Notes: a model not told the origin generated them from the letters alone. 10,334 nt of DNA from Oscillospiraceae bacterium (GCA_017544185.1 JAFYEQ010000013.1:1-10334); one strand, 5' to 3'; shown: positions 1 through 7,028, counted from the first letter of the stretch. Numbers and translations: made by a program.

Positions 1-589
1 GCTGGGAGGAGATGACCACCGTGTCGATGCGAACGGGCTTGCCGTCCTCGTACTCCACTGTCACCTGGGTCTTGCCGTCGGGACGGAGATATGCCAGAGT
101 GCCGTTCTTGCGCACATAGGTCAGGCGCTTTGCCAGCTTATGAGCAAGGGATATGGGCAGGGGCATGAGCTCCGGGGTCTCGTTGCAGGCAAAGCCGAAC
201 ATCATGCCCTGGTCGCCCGCACCTGTGTCCAACTCGTCCTTGATGTCACCGCGGTACTCCAGAGCTTCGTTGACGCCCATGGCTATATCCGCAGACTGCT
301 CATCTATGGATGTGACCACGGCGCAGGTATTGCCGTCAAAGCCGTACTTCGCCCTGTCGTAGCCGATGTCCAGCACTACCTGACGTACTATACGGGGGAT
401 GTCCACATAGCAGGTGGTGGATATCTCGCCCATGCAGGAGATGATGCCCGTGGTGGCTGTGGTCTCGCAGGCTACGCGGCCGTTGGGGTCGTGGCGCAGT
501 ATCTCGTCGAGAACTGCATCGGAGATCTGATCACATATCTTATCGGGATGACCTTCGGTCACCGATTCTGATGTAAATAGATAACGCAT
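1..589 (-). CDS. metK: S-adenosylmethionine synthetase (methionine adenosyltransferase), N-terminal 196 codons, cut by window edge
   Basis: Makes S-adenosylmethionine from methionine and ATP in the cytosol. The minus-strand reading begins [20 protein letters not shown], the classic MetK N terminus, with the GHPDK nucleotide/methionine-site motif at residues 13-17 and Glu42 where the family has a metal-binding acid. The signature [12 protein letters not shown] is at residues 123-134, and [10 protein letters not shown] at 171-180 is also family-typical. MetK is usually about 390-400 aa, so roughly half is present; the rest lies left of the window. The start at 589 is preceded by a GAGGT ribosome binding site (595-599) with 5-nt spacing. 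An in-frame ATG at 610 would add seven residues but lacks a nearby Shine-Dalgarno and does not match the usual MetK N terminus. The gene has its own consensus promoter (632-660) and is divergent from hisS. No frameshift or missing motif is seen in the visible part. Confidence 0.97.
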   Translation of the reverse strand, partial: MRYLFTSESVTEGHPDKICDQISDAVLDEILRHDPNGRVACETTATTGIISCMGEISTTCYVDIPRIVRQVVLDIGYDRAKYGFDGNTCAVVTSIDEQSADIAMGVNEALEYRGDIKDELDTGAGDQGMMFGFACNETPELMPLPISLAHKLAKRLTYVRKNGTLAYLRPDGKTQVTVEYEDGKPVRIDTVVISSQ

Positions 590-631
590 AATATACCTCG
601 CATATCGCATATAAATATTGTCTGTACTCCC

Positions 632-660
632 ATTATAGCACAGATATATAGGTGTGTCAA
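632..660 (-). promoter_or_regulatory. Sigma-70/SigA-type promoter for metK, perfect consensus
   Basis: Read on the minus strand, TTGACA (660-655) is followed after exactly 17 bases by TATAAT (637-632). Both hexamers match the vegetative sigma-factor consensus fully at the optimal spacing. Transcription should start near 625, giving a leader of about 36 nt to the metK ATG at 589. That is too short for a SAM-I riboswitch. The match is seen directly; promoter activity is inferred. Confidence 0.92.
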
Positions 661-733
661 TAAATATTTTCTCTATCACCGGCTACAGCAAACGGGTATA
701 CCGGACAGATGACAGTCAGGAGCCGGGAACGCT

Positions 734-757
734 CCCGATATCCGGCATCGGGCTTTT
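734..757 (+). terminator. Terminator-like hairpin with short U tract, upstream of the hisS promoter
   Basis: CCCGAT (734-739) pairs with ATCGGG (747-752) around a 7-base loop and is followed by CTTTT (753-757). On the plus strand this resembles a weak intrinsic terminator: 6-bp stem, only four U. It ends four bases before the hisS -35 box. No plus-strand gene is visible upstream to terminate, so it may stop stray transcription, end an unseen short RNA, or be chance. The minus-strand reading has no T run after the stem, so it would not terminate transcripts in the metK direction. Confidence 0.35.
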
Positions 758-760
758 ATC

Positions 761-789
761 TTGACAAAGACCGAACAGTGTGGTATAAT
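761..789 (+). promoter_or_regulatory. Sigma-70/SigA-type promoter for the hisS transcription unit, perfect consensus
   Basis: TTGACA (761-766) and TATAAT (784-789) are separated by exactly 17 bases, a full match to the vegetative consensus at optimal spacing. Transcription should begin near 796, leaving a leader of about 59 nt before the hisS start. This is the only strong promoter seen for the plus-strand genes; the divergent metK promoter lies 100 bp away, measured between the two -35 boxes. Confidence 0.93.
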
Positions 790-806
790 GGAAGATGGCG
801 ATATAT

Positions 807-818
807 GCCCGAAAGGGC
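807..818 (+). other. Small GNRA-loop hairpin in the hisS leader
   Basis: GCCC (807-810), loop GAAA (811-814) and GGGC (815-818) form a short perfect stem closed by a GNRA tetraloop, about 11 nt into the predicted hisS transcript. No U run follows, so it is not a terminator. It is too small to be a T-box element. It might stabilise the 5' end of the mRNA; it might also be chance. Confidence 0.4.
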
Positions 819-854
819 GCAGCGCGTCTATAGTCTTTATTGGAGAGGTAAAAT

Positions 855-2150
855 ATGATAACTAGGAACAAGGGCGCCGAGGACGTAATGCCCGGCGAGA
901 GCTATATATGGCAGAGAGTGGAGCAGATGGCGGCGGATATCGCCGGACTGTACGGCTTCAGGGAGATACGCTTCCCTACATTTGAGAAGACAGAGCTGTT
1001 CGTCCGCTCCGTAGGTGAGACCACCGACGTGGTACAGAAGGAGATGTGGACGGTCAAGGGCCGTGAGAGCAGCTATACCCTGCGTCCCGAGGGGACGGCG
1101 GGCTGTATGCGTGCTGTGCTCCAGAACGGCCTGCTCAATGAGAGCCTGCCCCAGAAGCTGTGGTACCAGATCAGTGCCTTCCGTCACGAGAACGTGCAGA
1201 AGGGCAGGCTCTGGGAGTTCCATCAGTTCGGTGCGGAGATGGTGGGCGCTGCTGCTCCTTCGGCAGACGCGGAGGTCATAGCCTTTGCGCGTGTGCTGCT
1301 GGACAGTCTGGGACTGGATGATGCGAAGCTGCACATCAACTCTATCGGCTGCCCCGAGTGCAGACAGGCTTACTATGACAAGCTGCGCGAGTACTTCGAG
1401 CCCAACAAGGACAAGCTCTGCGCTACCTGTCAGTCGAGACTGGACAAGAACCCCATGAGGATACTCGACTGCAAGTCCGCAGAGGACAAGGCGATCGCAA
1501 AGGATGCCCCCATGATCACAGACTATCTGTGCGATGAGTGCAGGGCTCATTTCGATGAGCTGAAGGCTCTCCTCGACGGTATGGGCATAGCCTATGAGGT
1601 GGATCAGAAGATCGTGCGCGGTCTTGACTACTATACACGTACAGTATTCGAATTCATATCCGACAGCATAGGCGCCCAGTCCACCATACTCGGCGGCGGA
1701 CGCTACGACAAGCTGCTCGGCCAGATGGGCGGCCCCGAGACCCCTGCTCTCGGCTTTGCCATGGGCATGGAGCGCGTGATACTGGCTATGAAGGCAGCGG
1801 GCTTCGACTTCGGAGAGCCATCCACCTGCGACCTGTATATCGCATCCATGGGCGATGCGGAGGGACACAAGGCCGCTATCCTCGCCGATGCGCTGCGCAA
1901 GGACGGCTTCCGCGTGGAGACAGAGCTCTGCGGCAGAGGCTTCAAGGCGCAGATGAAGTATGCAAATAAGATACGTGCCAAGTATCTGCTCGTCATAGGC
2001 GGCAGTGAGCTGGAGACGGGCAAGGCCAACATAAAGAACATGAAGACCGGAGAGCAGATCCCCGTGGATCTTGAGAAGGATCTGGCGCAGGCGTTCATGG
2101 ACACCTACGTGGCAGACCGTATCGACATAGAATGCGGGGACGCCGAATAA
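855..2150 (+). CDS. hisS: Histidyl-tRNA synthetase
   Basis: Class II aminoacyl-tRNA synthetase charging tRNA-His in the cytosol; 431 aa, a normal bacterial length. The catalytic core shows TLRPEGTAGCMRA (residues 75-87), the motif 2 region FRHENVQKGRLWEFHQFG (109-126), the histidine-specific RGLDYYTRTVFEF (255-267) and TILGGGRYDKL (277-287), and motif 3 in ALGFAMGMERVIL (298-310). The anticodon-binding domain fills roughly 325-420. Three CxxC pairs (C166/C169, C189/C192, C226/C229) lie in the insertion between motif 2 and the RGLDYY motif; I recall similar Cys pairs in clostridial HisRS, and metal binding is possible but unproven. The ATG at 855 follows GGAGAGG (842-848) at 6-nt spacing. It is the first gene after the promoter at 761-789. 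No T-box leader is present. No defect is seen. Confidence 0.98.
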   Translation: MITRNKGAEDVMPGESYIWQRVEQMAADIAGLYGFREIRFPTFEKTELFVRSVGETTDVVQKEMWTVKGRESSYTLRPEGTAGCMRAVLQNGLLNESLPQKLWYQISAFRHENVQKGRLWEFHQFGAEMVGAAAPSADAEVIAFARVLLDSLGLDDAKLHINSIGCPECRQAYYDKLREYFEPNKDKLCATCQSRLDKNPMRILDCKSAEDKAIAKDAPMITDYLCDECRAHFDELKALLDGMGIAYEVDQKIVRGLDYYTRTVFEFISDSIGAQSTILGGGRYDKLLGQMGGPETPALGFAMGMERVILAMKAAGFDFGEPSTCDLYIASMGDAEGHKAAILADALRKDGFRVETELCGRGFKAQMKYANKIRAKYLLVIGGSELETGKANIKNMKTGEQIPVDLEKDLAQAFMDTYVADRIDIECGDAE

Positions 2151-2228
2151 GGAGCAGCAAAAGCAAAAGACGATACATCGCGGCTCCCGGTACAGAGCTC
2201 TCATCGCCGACAGAAGGGCGGGCGTGAT

Positions 2229-2837
2229 ATGACAGATCTCATCGTTGTATACGAATACGGCGTGCGTATATGTACGTTCACGTCGACTATGCTCTCAGAT
2301 CCCGATACCTCCGGCGTGCCCTCAAGGACGGCGGAGCTGGTGCGCGGGTTCTTCGACAGTCACAGCGCCGTTGACGGCAAGGTACATATAGAGCTCGCGA
2401 CTGCCCTTCGCGGCGAGATACTGGACGCCCGCAGGACAGAGGTGTTCTTCCTCATCGCTGCGGCGCTGATCAAGAGCGGGGCGTGGTATGCGCTGTCCGC
2501 CGAGACAAGGCGTGCTTTCTCGCCCTACATAAGGGCACGGAAGGCGGCGGCGAAGATACGCATCGCCAGGCTTGGCAGGCTCCGCGAGTTCGTGAGGGTA
2601 TGTCGGGTGTCTATGGAGTGCGAGAAGCGGGGGATGATCACCCCCGATGAGGCTCTGACAAGGATGATAAATGCTCTGCCGCCCGTATCTGCGATACGGA
2701 TGGAATGCACGAGCGACCCGGATATACATGAGATACTCGCTGCAGTGGCGGGGTTCGCGCGTATGATGCCCGATAAGAGCTACTATGAGGCGCTGTCTGA
2801 GTATATAGACAGCGTGAGCGGGAAAGAGGATATATGA
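2229..2837 (+). CDS. Hypothetical protein, 202 aa, between hisS and aspS
   Basis: I do not recognise this protein. It has no signal peptide and no long hydrophobic membrane segment; the most hydrophobic stretch, around VFFLIAAAL (72-80), is short. A strongly basic region runs from about residue 94 to 126 (Arg94, 95, 102, 104, Lys105, 109, Arg111, 114, 117, 119, 123, 126) and could contact nucleic acid, acidic lipid or a protein partner. The C-terminal third is acidic. The start at 2229 is 78 bp after the hisS stop with only a modest ribosome binding site (GAAGGG, 2213-2218). Its stop overlaps the start of the next gene by ATGA, which suggests translational coupling with the lipoprotein. Coding is supported by the coupling, the operon position and G/C-ended codons. 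Function unknown. Confidence 0.82.
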   Translation: MTDLIVVYEYGVRICTFTSTMLSDPDTSGVPSRTAELVRGFFDSHSAVDGKVHIELATALRGEILDARRTEVFFLIAAALIKSGAWYALSAETRRAFSPYIRARKAAAKIRIARLGRLREFVRVCRVSMECEKRGMITPDEALTRMINALPPVSAIRMECTSDPDIHEILAAVAGFARMMPDKSYYEALSEYIDSVSGKEDI

Positions 2838-4189
2838 AGAGATACGAACGGGAAAGACGGACAGCCATCGTGATACTGGCGGCACTTATGCTGGCCGCAT
2901 GTACGAATACCGCGTCCGGTGCGCCCGAGGATGGGGCGACGGATACCGCTCCGAAGGAGACCACATCCGAGACGGCATCGGAGACGACGGCCGCAGATAC
3001 GACGGCGATCACTACGGAGGTGACTTATGACTCATCGGGAGTCATGGGGACGCCTGTAAGGATCGAGGAGGATATGCAGGTAGATACGGCCGAGATGGTA
3101 TACACCGGTACCGTGATCCCGTCGGATGTGCCCGTGACCGAATGGTCGGCGGCCTATCGTCAGACTATGATGGGACTTGTCGAGGACGGCGATGAGTACA
3201 GCATCCCCGATATGTGCTCGCTGTACGATATGACGGATGACGGCATACCCGAGCTGATAATATCCGTGGGCGAGTGGCATATGGCTCAGACGGAGATATA
3301 CAGCTACCATGACGGTGAGGTGCATCATCTGTACTGGGTCCCCACCGGCGAAGGAGCGGAGCCCTACTACGGCTTCGGCGTATACGGCGAGGTAGGCTGG
3401 AGCCCCATGTGGAAGGAGATCCGCACGGGGGATATGCATATGGGCTATGACAGCACGTCCTCTTCCCACATCGAGGGCGATGAGGTAAAGGAAGACCTGA
3501 CCGCGTACTGCTACGAGGGGGTAGACTGGTCAGAGGAGGTCGATCCCGACGCGGATGAGCAGAGCTTCATCACCGAGTACAGCGTCAACGGTAAGGACTG
3601 CACGAAGGAAGAGTACGATGACGCGATGAAGAAAAACAGGGCCTACGACGTCATAACGCTGGGGCGCGACTATCTGGTGCCCGAGGAGCTGCTGATAAAA
3701 AAATACGGCGATGAGTATATGACAGAGCGCGAATATATGCTGAAGGGTCACCGCAGCTATGATGAGATCGTCGCGATCATGGAGGAGGGGTACAAGGTCC
3801 CCTACGAGAGGGTGAAGCTCATCAGCGCGGAGGAGGACGTGAAGGATCCCGACGGCGGCGCGATAGAGCGTGCTTATATGTTCTCGGTGGACGACGTGCC
3901 CTATCTATTCAACGTGATAGACGGACAGGGGCGGTTCTCCGCTGCGCACCGGAGCAACTTCTGTGAGGTGCCCTTCAAGGGCGAGTACAGGTCGGCGTCG
4001 GTGGTATGCTATTTCGATGAGTTGTTCTTCATCAGCTACGACCGCAGCGAAAAGAGCGTGCATGAGTTCGTATACTCTATCGACCGCAATGAGGTCATCA
4101 TGGACAGCGATTTCGAGGGAGAGTACGGCTTTTCCGGGGACTTTGACGAGTATCTGCAGTGCAAGGATCTGCTGTATCTCGGATGGTGA
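2834..4189 (+). CDS. Predicted lipoprotein, 451 aa, with Thr/Ser/Glu-rich linker and EF-hand-like loop
   Basis: A secreted, lipid-anchored protein of unknown function. Residues 1-22 form a lipoprotein signal: basic start, hydrophobic AIVILAALML, then lipobox LAAC with Cys23 as the expected lipidated residue, placing the mature protein on the outer face of the cytoplasmic membrane. Residues 24-65 are a low-complexity Thr/Ser/Ala/Glu-rich linker. The folded part starts near 100 and includes LYDMTDDGIPELIIS (130-144), which resembles the calcium-loop-like D-x-D-G-x-PEL pattern seen in many clostridial lipoproteins. The segment VNGKDCTKEEYDDAMKK (251-267) is another pattern I associate with such proteins. 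The mature protein is acidic. The start overlaps the previous stop (ATGA) and has AGAGG at 2825-2829. Signal and lipobox are clear; the ligand or role is not. It could be an accessory or sensor lipoprotein acting with the upstream gene product. Confidence 0.9.
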   Translation: MKRYERERRTAIVILAALMLAACTNTASGAPEDGATDTAPKETTSETASETTAADTTAITTEVTYDSSGVMGTPVRIEEDMQVDTAEMVYTGTVIPSDVPVTEWSAAYRQTMMGLVEDGDEYSIPDMCSLYDMTDDGIPELIISVGEWHMAQTEIYSYHDGEVHHLYWVPTGEGAEPYYGFGVYGEVGWSPMWKEIRTGDMHMGYDSTSSSHIEGDEVKEDLTAYCYEGVDWSEEVDPDADEQSFITEYSVNGKDCTKEEYDDAMKKNRAYDVITLGRDYLVPEELLIKKYGDEYMTEREYMLKGHRSYDEIVAIMEEGYKVPYERVKLISAEEDVKDPDGGAIERAYMFSVDDVPYLFNVIDGQGRFSAAHRSNFCEVPFKGEYRSASVVCYFDELFFISYDRSEKSVHEFVYSIDRNEVIMDSDFEGEYGFSGDFDEYLQCKDLLYLGW

Positions 4190-4214
4190 TATGATGAATA
4201 TAGATGAATATAAT
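4186..4214 (+). promoter_or_regulatory. Candidate internal promoter for aspS
   Basis: A perfect -10 TATAAT (4209-4214) sits 17 bases downstream of GTGATA (4186-4191), a 4/6 match to TTGACA, in an AT-rich patch that contrasts with the G/C-rich surroundings. The start of transcription would be near 4221, so the mRNA would carry the AAAGGA ribosome binding site and the ATG at 4242 but not the upstream ATGs at 4191 and 4194. Hexamers and spacing are seen; activity is inferred, and low sequence complexity here makes a chance TATAAT likely enough to keep confidence moderate. Confidence 0.45.
4193..4212 (+). repeat. Tandem duplication of a 10-bp unit
   Basis: GATGAATATA occurs twice without a gap (4193-4202 and 4203-4212), followed by a further run of A and T. 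It lies between the lipoprotein stop and the aspS start and contributes the first five bases of the candidate -10 box. Confidence 0.85.
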
Positions 4215-4226
4215 AATATAGATATG

Positions 4227-4232
4227 AAAGGA
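4227..4232 (+). promoter_or_regulatory. aspS: Ribosome binding site that selects the aspS start
   Basis: AAAGGA lies 9 nt before the ATG at 4242. In-frame ATGs at 4191, 4194, 4224 and 4251 compete. GGTGAT (4185-4190) could serve 4194, but only on a read-through transcript. Family length and N-terminal alignment favour 4242. Confidence 0.6.
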
Positions 4233-4241
4233 TATGTAACG

Positions 4242-6011
4242 ATGGACAATATGAAAGGGCTCAAGAGGACCCATTACTGTGCTGAGGTGCCCGCTTCGGG
4301 CGAAGTGGTCGTAGGAGGCTACGTGCAGAAGGTGCGCGACCTGGGCAATCTGATATTCATAGATCTGCGCGACCGTACAGGTATAGTGCAGCTGGCATTC
4401 GATGATACCACCGACAGGGCCGTGTTCGAGAAGGCCGGGACCGTGCGCACGGAGTATGTACTTCTGGTAAAGGGCGACATACGCGAGCGCGAGAGCAAGA
4501 ACAACGACATCGCCACGGGCAGCATAGAGATATTCGTGACGGAGCTGAGGATACTTGCCAAGGCACAGACCACTCCCTTCGAGATCGTGGACGACCTGAA
4601 CACCAACGAGGAGCTCAGGCTCAAGTACCGTTATCTGGATCTGAGGCGTGCGCCCCTGCAGCGCAATATCATCATGCGCTCGGAGATCGCGAGGGTGGCG
4701 AGGGAATACTTCTACGAGAACCGCTTCATAGAGATCGAGACCCCCATGATGATCAAGTCCACTCCCGAGGGAGCAAGGGACTATCTGGTGCCCTCCCGCA
4801 TACATCAGGGCTCATTCTATGCGCTGCCCCAGTCGCCTCAGATATATAAGCAGCTTTTGATGATAGCAGGCTTCGACAGGTATATACAGCTGGCAAGATG
4901 CTTCCGCGATGAGGACCTTCGCGCAGACCGTCAGCCTGAGTTCACGCAGATAGATATGGAGATGTCCTTCGTCGAGGAAGAGGACATCATGCAGATAGCA
5001 GAGGGCTTCGTGTCCCGCCTGTTCAAGGAAGTGCTGGACGTGGACATCCCCGTGCCCCTGCCCCGTATGAGCTATACCGAGGCTATGGAACGCTTCGGTT
5101 CGGATAAGCCCGATACCCGCTTCGGCATGGAGATAACAGACCTTACCGACACGGTGAAGGCTGTAGAGTTCCCGCCCTTCACCAATACTATAGCAGAAGG
5201 CGGCTCCGTCCGCTGCATCACCGCTAAGGGCGGCGCTGCACACTTCACCCGAAAGACCATCGACAAGCTGACCGAGTATGTCAAGGGCATCGGTATAAAG
5301 GGTCTGGCGTATATTCGCTGGGCTGAAGATGCTCCCAACTGCTCCTTCGCCAAGTTCCTCAAGGACGGCGAGCTGGATGCCATACTGGCGAAGGCAGGCG
5401 CAGAGAAGGGCGATGCGGTGTTCATCATAGCCGACAAGACCTCCGCTGTGCTCCCCGCACTGGGCGCTCTCCGTCTCAATGTGGCTCGTCAGCTGGATAT
5501 GATACCCGAGGGACGTTACAACTTCCTGTGGATCACCCAGTTCCCCTTCTTTGAATGGAACGAGGACACCCAGCACTGGGACGCTATGCATCATCCCTTC
5601 ACTATGCCTCTGGATGAGTGCATACAGTATCTGGACAGCGCTCCCGAGAAGGTGTTCGCAAAGGCATACGATCTGGTGCTCAACGGCACCGAGCTGTCAT
5701 CGGGATCCATACGTATCAATGACTATGAGCTGCAGCAGCGCATGTTCGAGGCACTGGGGCTCACCGATGAGGAGATCGAGGCTAAGTTCGGCTTCCTGGT
5801 GGAGGCATACAAGTACGGTGCGGCACCTCACGGCGGTATGGGCATAGGCCTCGACCGTCTGGCTATGATCATGTGCGGCGCGGACAGTCTGCGCGACGTG
5901 ACCGCTTTCCCGAAGGTGCAGAACGCCAGCGAGCTCATGAGCAGCGCTCCCGCTCCCGTGGATGCGGAGAGCCTTGATATACTGGGCATCGCTGTGAAGA
6001 GCTCTGAATGA
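4242..6011 (+). CDS. aspS: Aspartyl-tRNA synthetase (bacterial type)
   Basis: Class II synthetase charging tRNA-Asp; 589 aa from the chosen start, the usual bacterial length. An N-terminal OB-fold anticodon-binding domain (about 1-105) contains VRDLGNLIFIDLRDRTG. The catalytic core has SPQIYKQLLM, motif 2 FRDEDLRADRQPEFTQID (221-238) and motif 3 GIGLDRLAM (534-542). A GAD insertion domain, typical of bacterial AspRS, occupies roughly 290-410. Leu34 aligns with E. coli Leu30, the residue associated with discriminating AspRS, where non-discriminating enzymes tend to have His; this suggests a tRNA-Asp-only enzyme, by inference. Oddly, the usual GWV before this motif is GYV here. The open frame extends left of 4242, but those upstream codons overlap the lipoprotein gene. 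A promoter candidate lies just upstream; ldh follows after 45 bp. Confidence 0.97.
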   Translation: MDNMKGLKRTHYCAEVPASGEVVVGGYVQKVRDLGNLIFIDLRDRTGIVQLAFDDTTDRAVFEKAGTVRTEYVLLVKGDIRERESKNNDIATGSIEIFVTELRILAKAQTTPFEIVDDLNTNEELRLKYRYLDLRRAPLQRNIIMRSEIARVAREYFYENRFIEIETPMMIKSTPEGARDYLVPSRIHQGSFYALPQSPQIYKQLLMIAGFDRYIQLARCFRDEDLRADRQPEFTQIDMEMSFVEEEDIMQIAEGFVSRLFKEVLDVDIPVPLPRMSYTEAMERFGSDKPDTRFGMEITDLTDTVKAVEFPPFTNTIAEGGSVRCITAKGGAAHFTRKTIDKLTEYVKGIGIKGLAYIRWAEDAPNCSFAKFLKDGELDAILAKAGAEKGDAVFIIADKTSAVLPALGALRLNVARQLDMIPEGRYNFLWITQFPFFEWNEDTQHWDAMHHPFTMPLDECIQYLDSAPEKVFAKAYDLVLNGTELSSGSIRINDYELQQRMFEALGLTDEEIEAKFGFLVEAYKYGAAPHGGMGIGLDRLAMIMCGADSLRDVTAFPKVQNASELMSSAPAPVDAESLDILGIAVKSSE

Positions 6012-6041
6012 CATAAGTCTGATATAGCTATACTATCACAA

Positions 6042-6048
6042 GGGAGGT
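6042..6048 (+). promoter_or_regulatory. ldh: Strong ribosome binding site for ldh
   Basis: GGGAGGT, part of AGGGAGGTAA, is a near-perfect complement to the 16S 3' end and lies 8 nt before the ldh ATG at 6057. It is the strongest Shine-Dalgarno in the window, consistent with high expression of a fermentation enzyme. Confidence 0.8.
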
Positions 6049-6056
6049 AATGTCGT

Positions 6057-7007
6057 ATGAAGAACGAGAACAAGAAGGTCGTACTCATAGGTACGGGCAT
6101 GGTAGGCATGAGCTTTGCGTATGCGGCTCTCAACCAGGGCGTTGCGGATGAGCTGGTGCTCATAGACATCAACAAGGAGAGGGCACAGGGAGAGGCGATG
6201 GACCTCAATCACGGCCTGGCCTTCGCCAAGTCGAACATGAAGATCTACGCAGGGGAGTACTCCGACTGCAAGGACGCGGACATAGTCGTCATAGCCGCAG
6301 GCGTGGCTCAGAAGGACGGCGAGACCAGACTGGATCTTCTCCAGCGTAACGTAGAGGTGTTCCGCTCCATAATCACCCCCGTGGTGAAGTCGGGCTTCGA
6401 TGGCATATTCCTCGTGGCTACCAATCCCGTAGATATAATGACGAGGGTCACATATGAGCTGTCACGCTTCGGCGCATCGAGAGTCATAGGTACGGTCACC
6501 ACGCTGGATACGGCAAGACTTCGCTATCTGCTGGGCGACTATTTCACCGTGGATCCCAAGAACATACACGCCTATGTCATAGGCGAGCACGGCGACAGCG
6601 AGTTCGTGCCCTTCTCTCAGGCCCTGCTGGGCACCAAGCCCGTCACCGAGGTCATCAGCGAGAGGCCCTTCCTCTACAAGAAGGAGGACCTGTCCGCGAT
6701 AGAGGATCAGGTGCGCACGGCTGCATATAAGATCATCGCAGCAAAGCGTGCTACCTACTACGGTATAGGTATGTCCCTCACACGTATCGTCAAGGCGATA
6801 CTCAACGATGAGAACTCCATACTCACCCTGTCGGTGAAGCTGTCGGGCGAGTACGACCAGACAGACGTCTTCATCGGCGTCCCCGCTATAGTAGGACGCA
6901 ACGGCGTCAAGGAAGTGGTGCGCCTGTCCATCACCGATGAGGAGCAGGCTAAATTTGCCAAGTCCGCAGGCATACTTGATGACTACTTCAAGGGCCTGAA
7001 GCTCTGA
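6057..7007 (+). CDS. ldh: L-lactate dehydrogenase
   Basis: NAD-dependent reduction of pyruvate to L-lactate, recycling NADH in fermentation; cytosolic; 316 aa, normal for the family. The Rossmann motif GTGMVGMSFAYA is at 12-23. The specificity loop AQKDGETRLDLL (84-95) carries Gln85, the residue that separates lactate from malate dehydrogenases (Arg in the latter), and the mobile-loop Arg91. Substrate-binding Asp151/Arg154 (LDTAR) and catalytic His178 (GEHGDSE) are present. Arg156 and His171 match the fructose-1,6-bisphosphate site of allosteric bacterial enzymes (Arg173 and His188 in classical numbering), so FBP activation is plausible. Odd point: the loop before LDTAR reads GTVTT where the family usually has GSGTx. 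Clear start at 6057 with a strong ribosome binding site; 45 bp after aspS and 21 bp before the next gene. Confidence 0.96.
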   Translation: MKNENKKVVLIGTGMVGMSFAYAALNQGVADELVLIDINKERAQGEAMDLNHGLAFAKSNMKIYAGEYSDCKDADIVVIAAGVAQKDGETRLDLLQRNVEVFRSIITPVVKSGFDGIFLVATNPVDIMTRVTYELSRFGASRVIGTVTTLDTARLRYLLGDYFTVDPKNIHAYVIGEHGDSEFVPFSQALLGTKPVTEVISERPFLYKKEDLSAIEDQVRTAAYKIIAAKRATYYGIGMSLTRIVKAILNDENSILTLSVKLSGEYDQTDVFIGVPAIVGRNGVKEVVRLSITDEEQAKFAKSAGILDDYFKGLKL

Positions 7008-7028
7008 TGAACGTACCGGGAGGCTGCT

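Noticed and set aside
140..571. A 143-codon plus-strand open frame opposite metK
   Set aside because: The minus strand encodes unmistakable MetK over the same bases, and the plus frame has no ribosome binding site or known motif.
837..2204. A 455-codon minus-strand open frame covering hisS
   Set aside because: Codon-aligned shadow of hisS for the same reason; hisS has all synthetase motifs, promoter and ribosome binding site.
2151..2228. Possible terminator after hisS
   Set aside because: The spacer has short complementary pieces such as GAGCTC but no stem followed by a T run.
3963..4241. Extension of the aspS frame to an ATG at 3963, giving 682 aa
   Set aside because: It overlaps the lipoprotein gene in another frame, the extra residues are low-complexity shadow sequence, and 589 aa is the normal AspRS length.
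6006..6034. Possible ldh promoter with TATACT (6029-6034)
   Set aside because: The -10 is fair, but the base run 17 bp upstream (GAATGA) does not resemble a -35, and there is no extended -10 TG.
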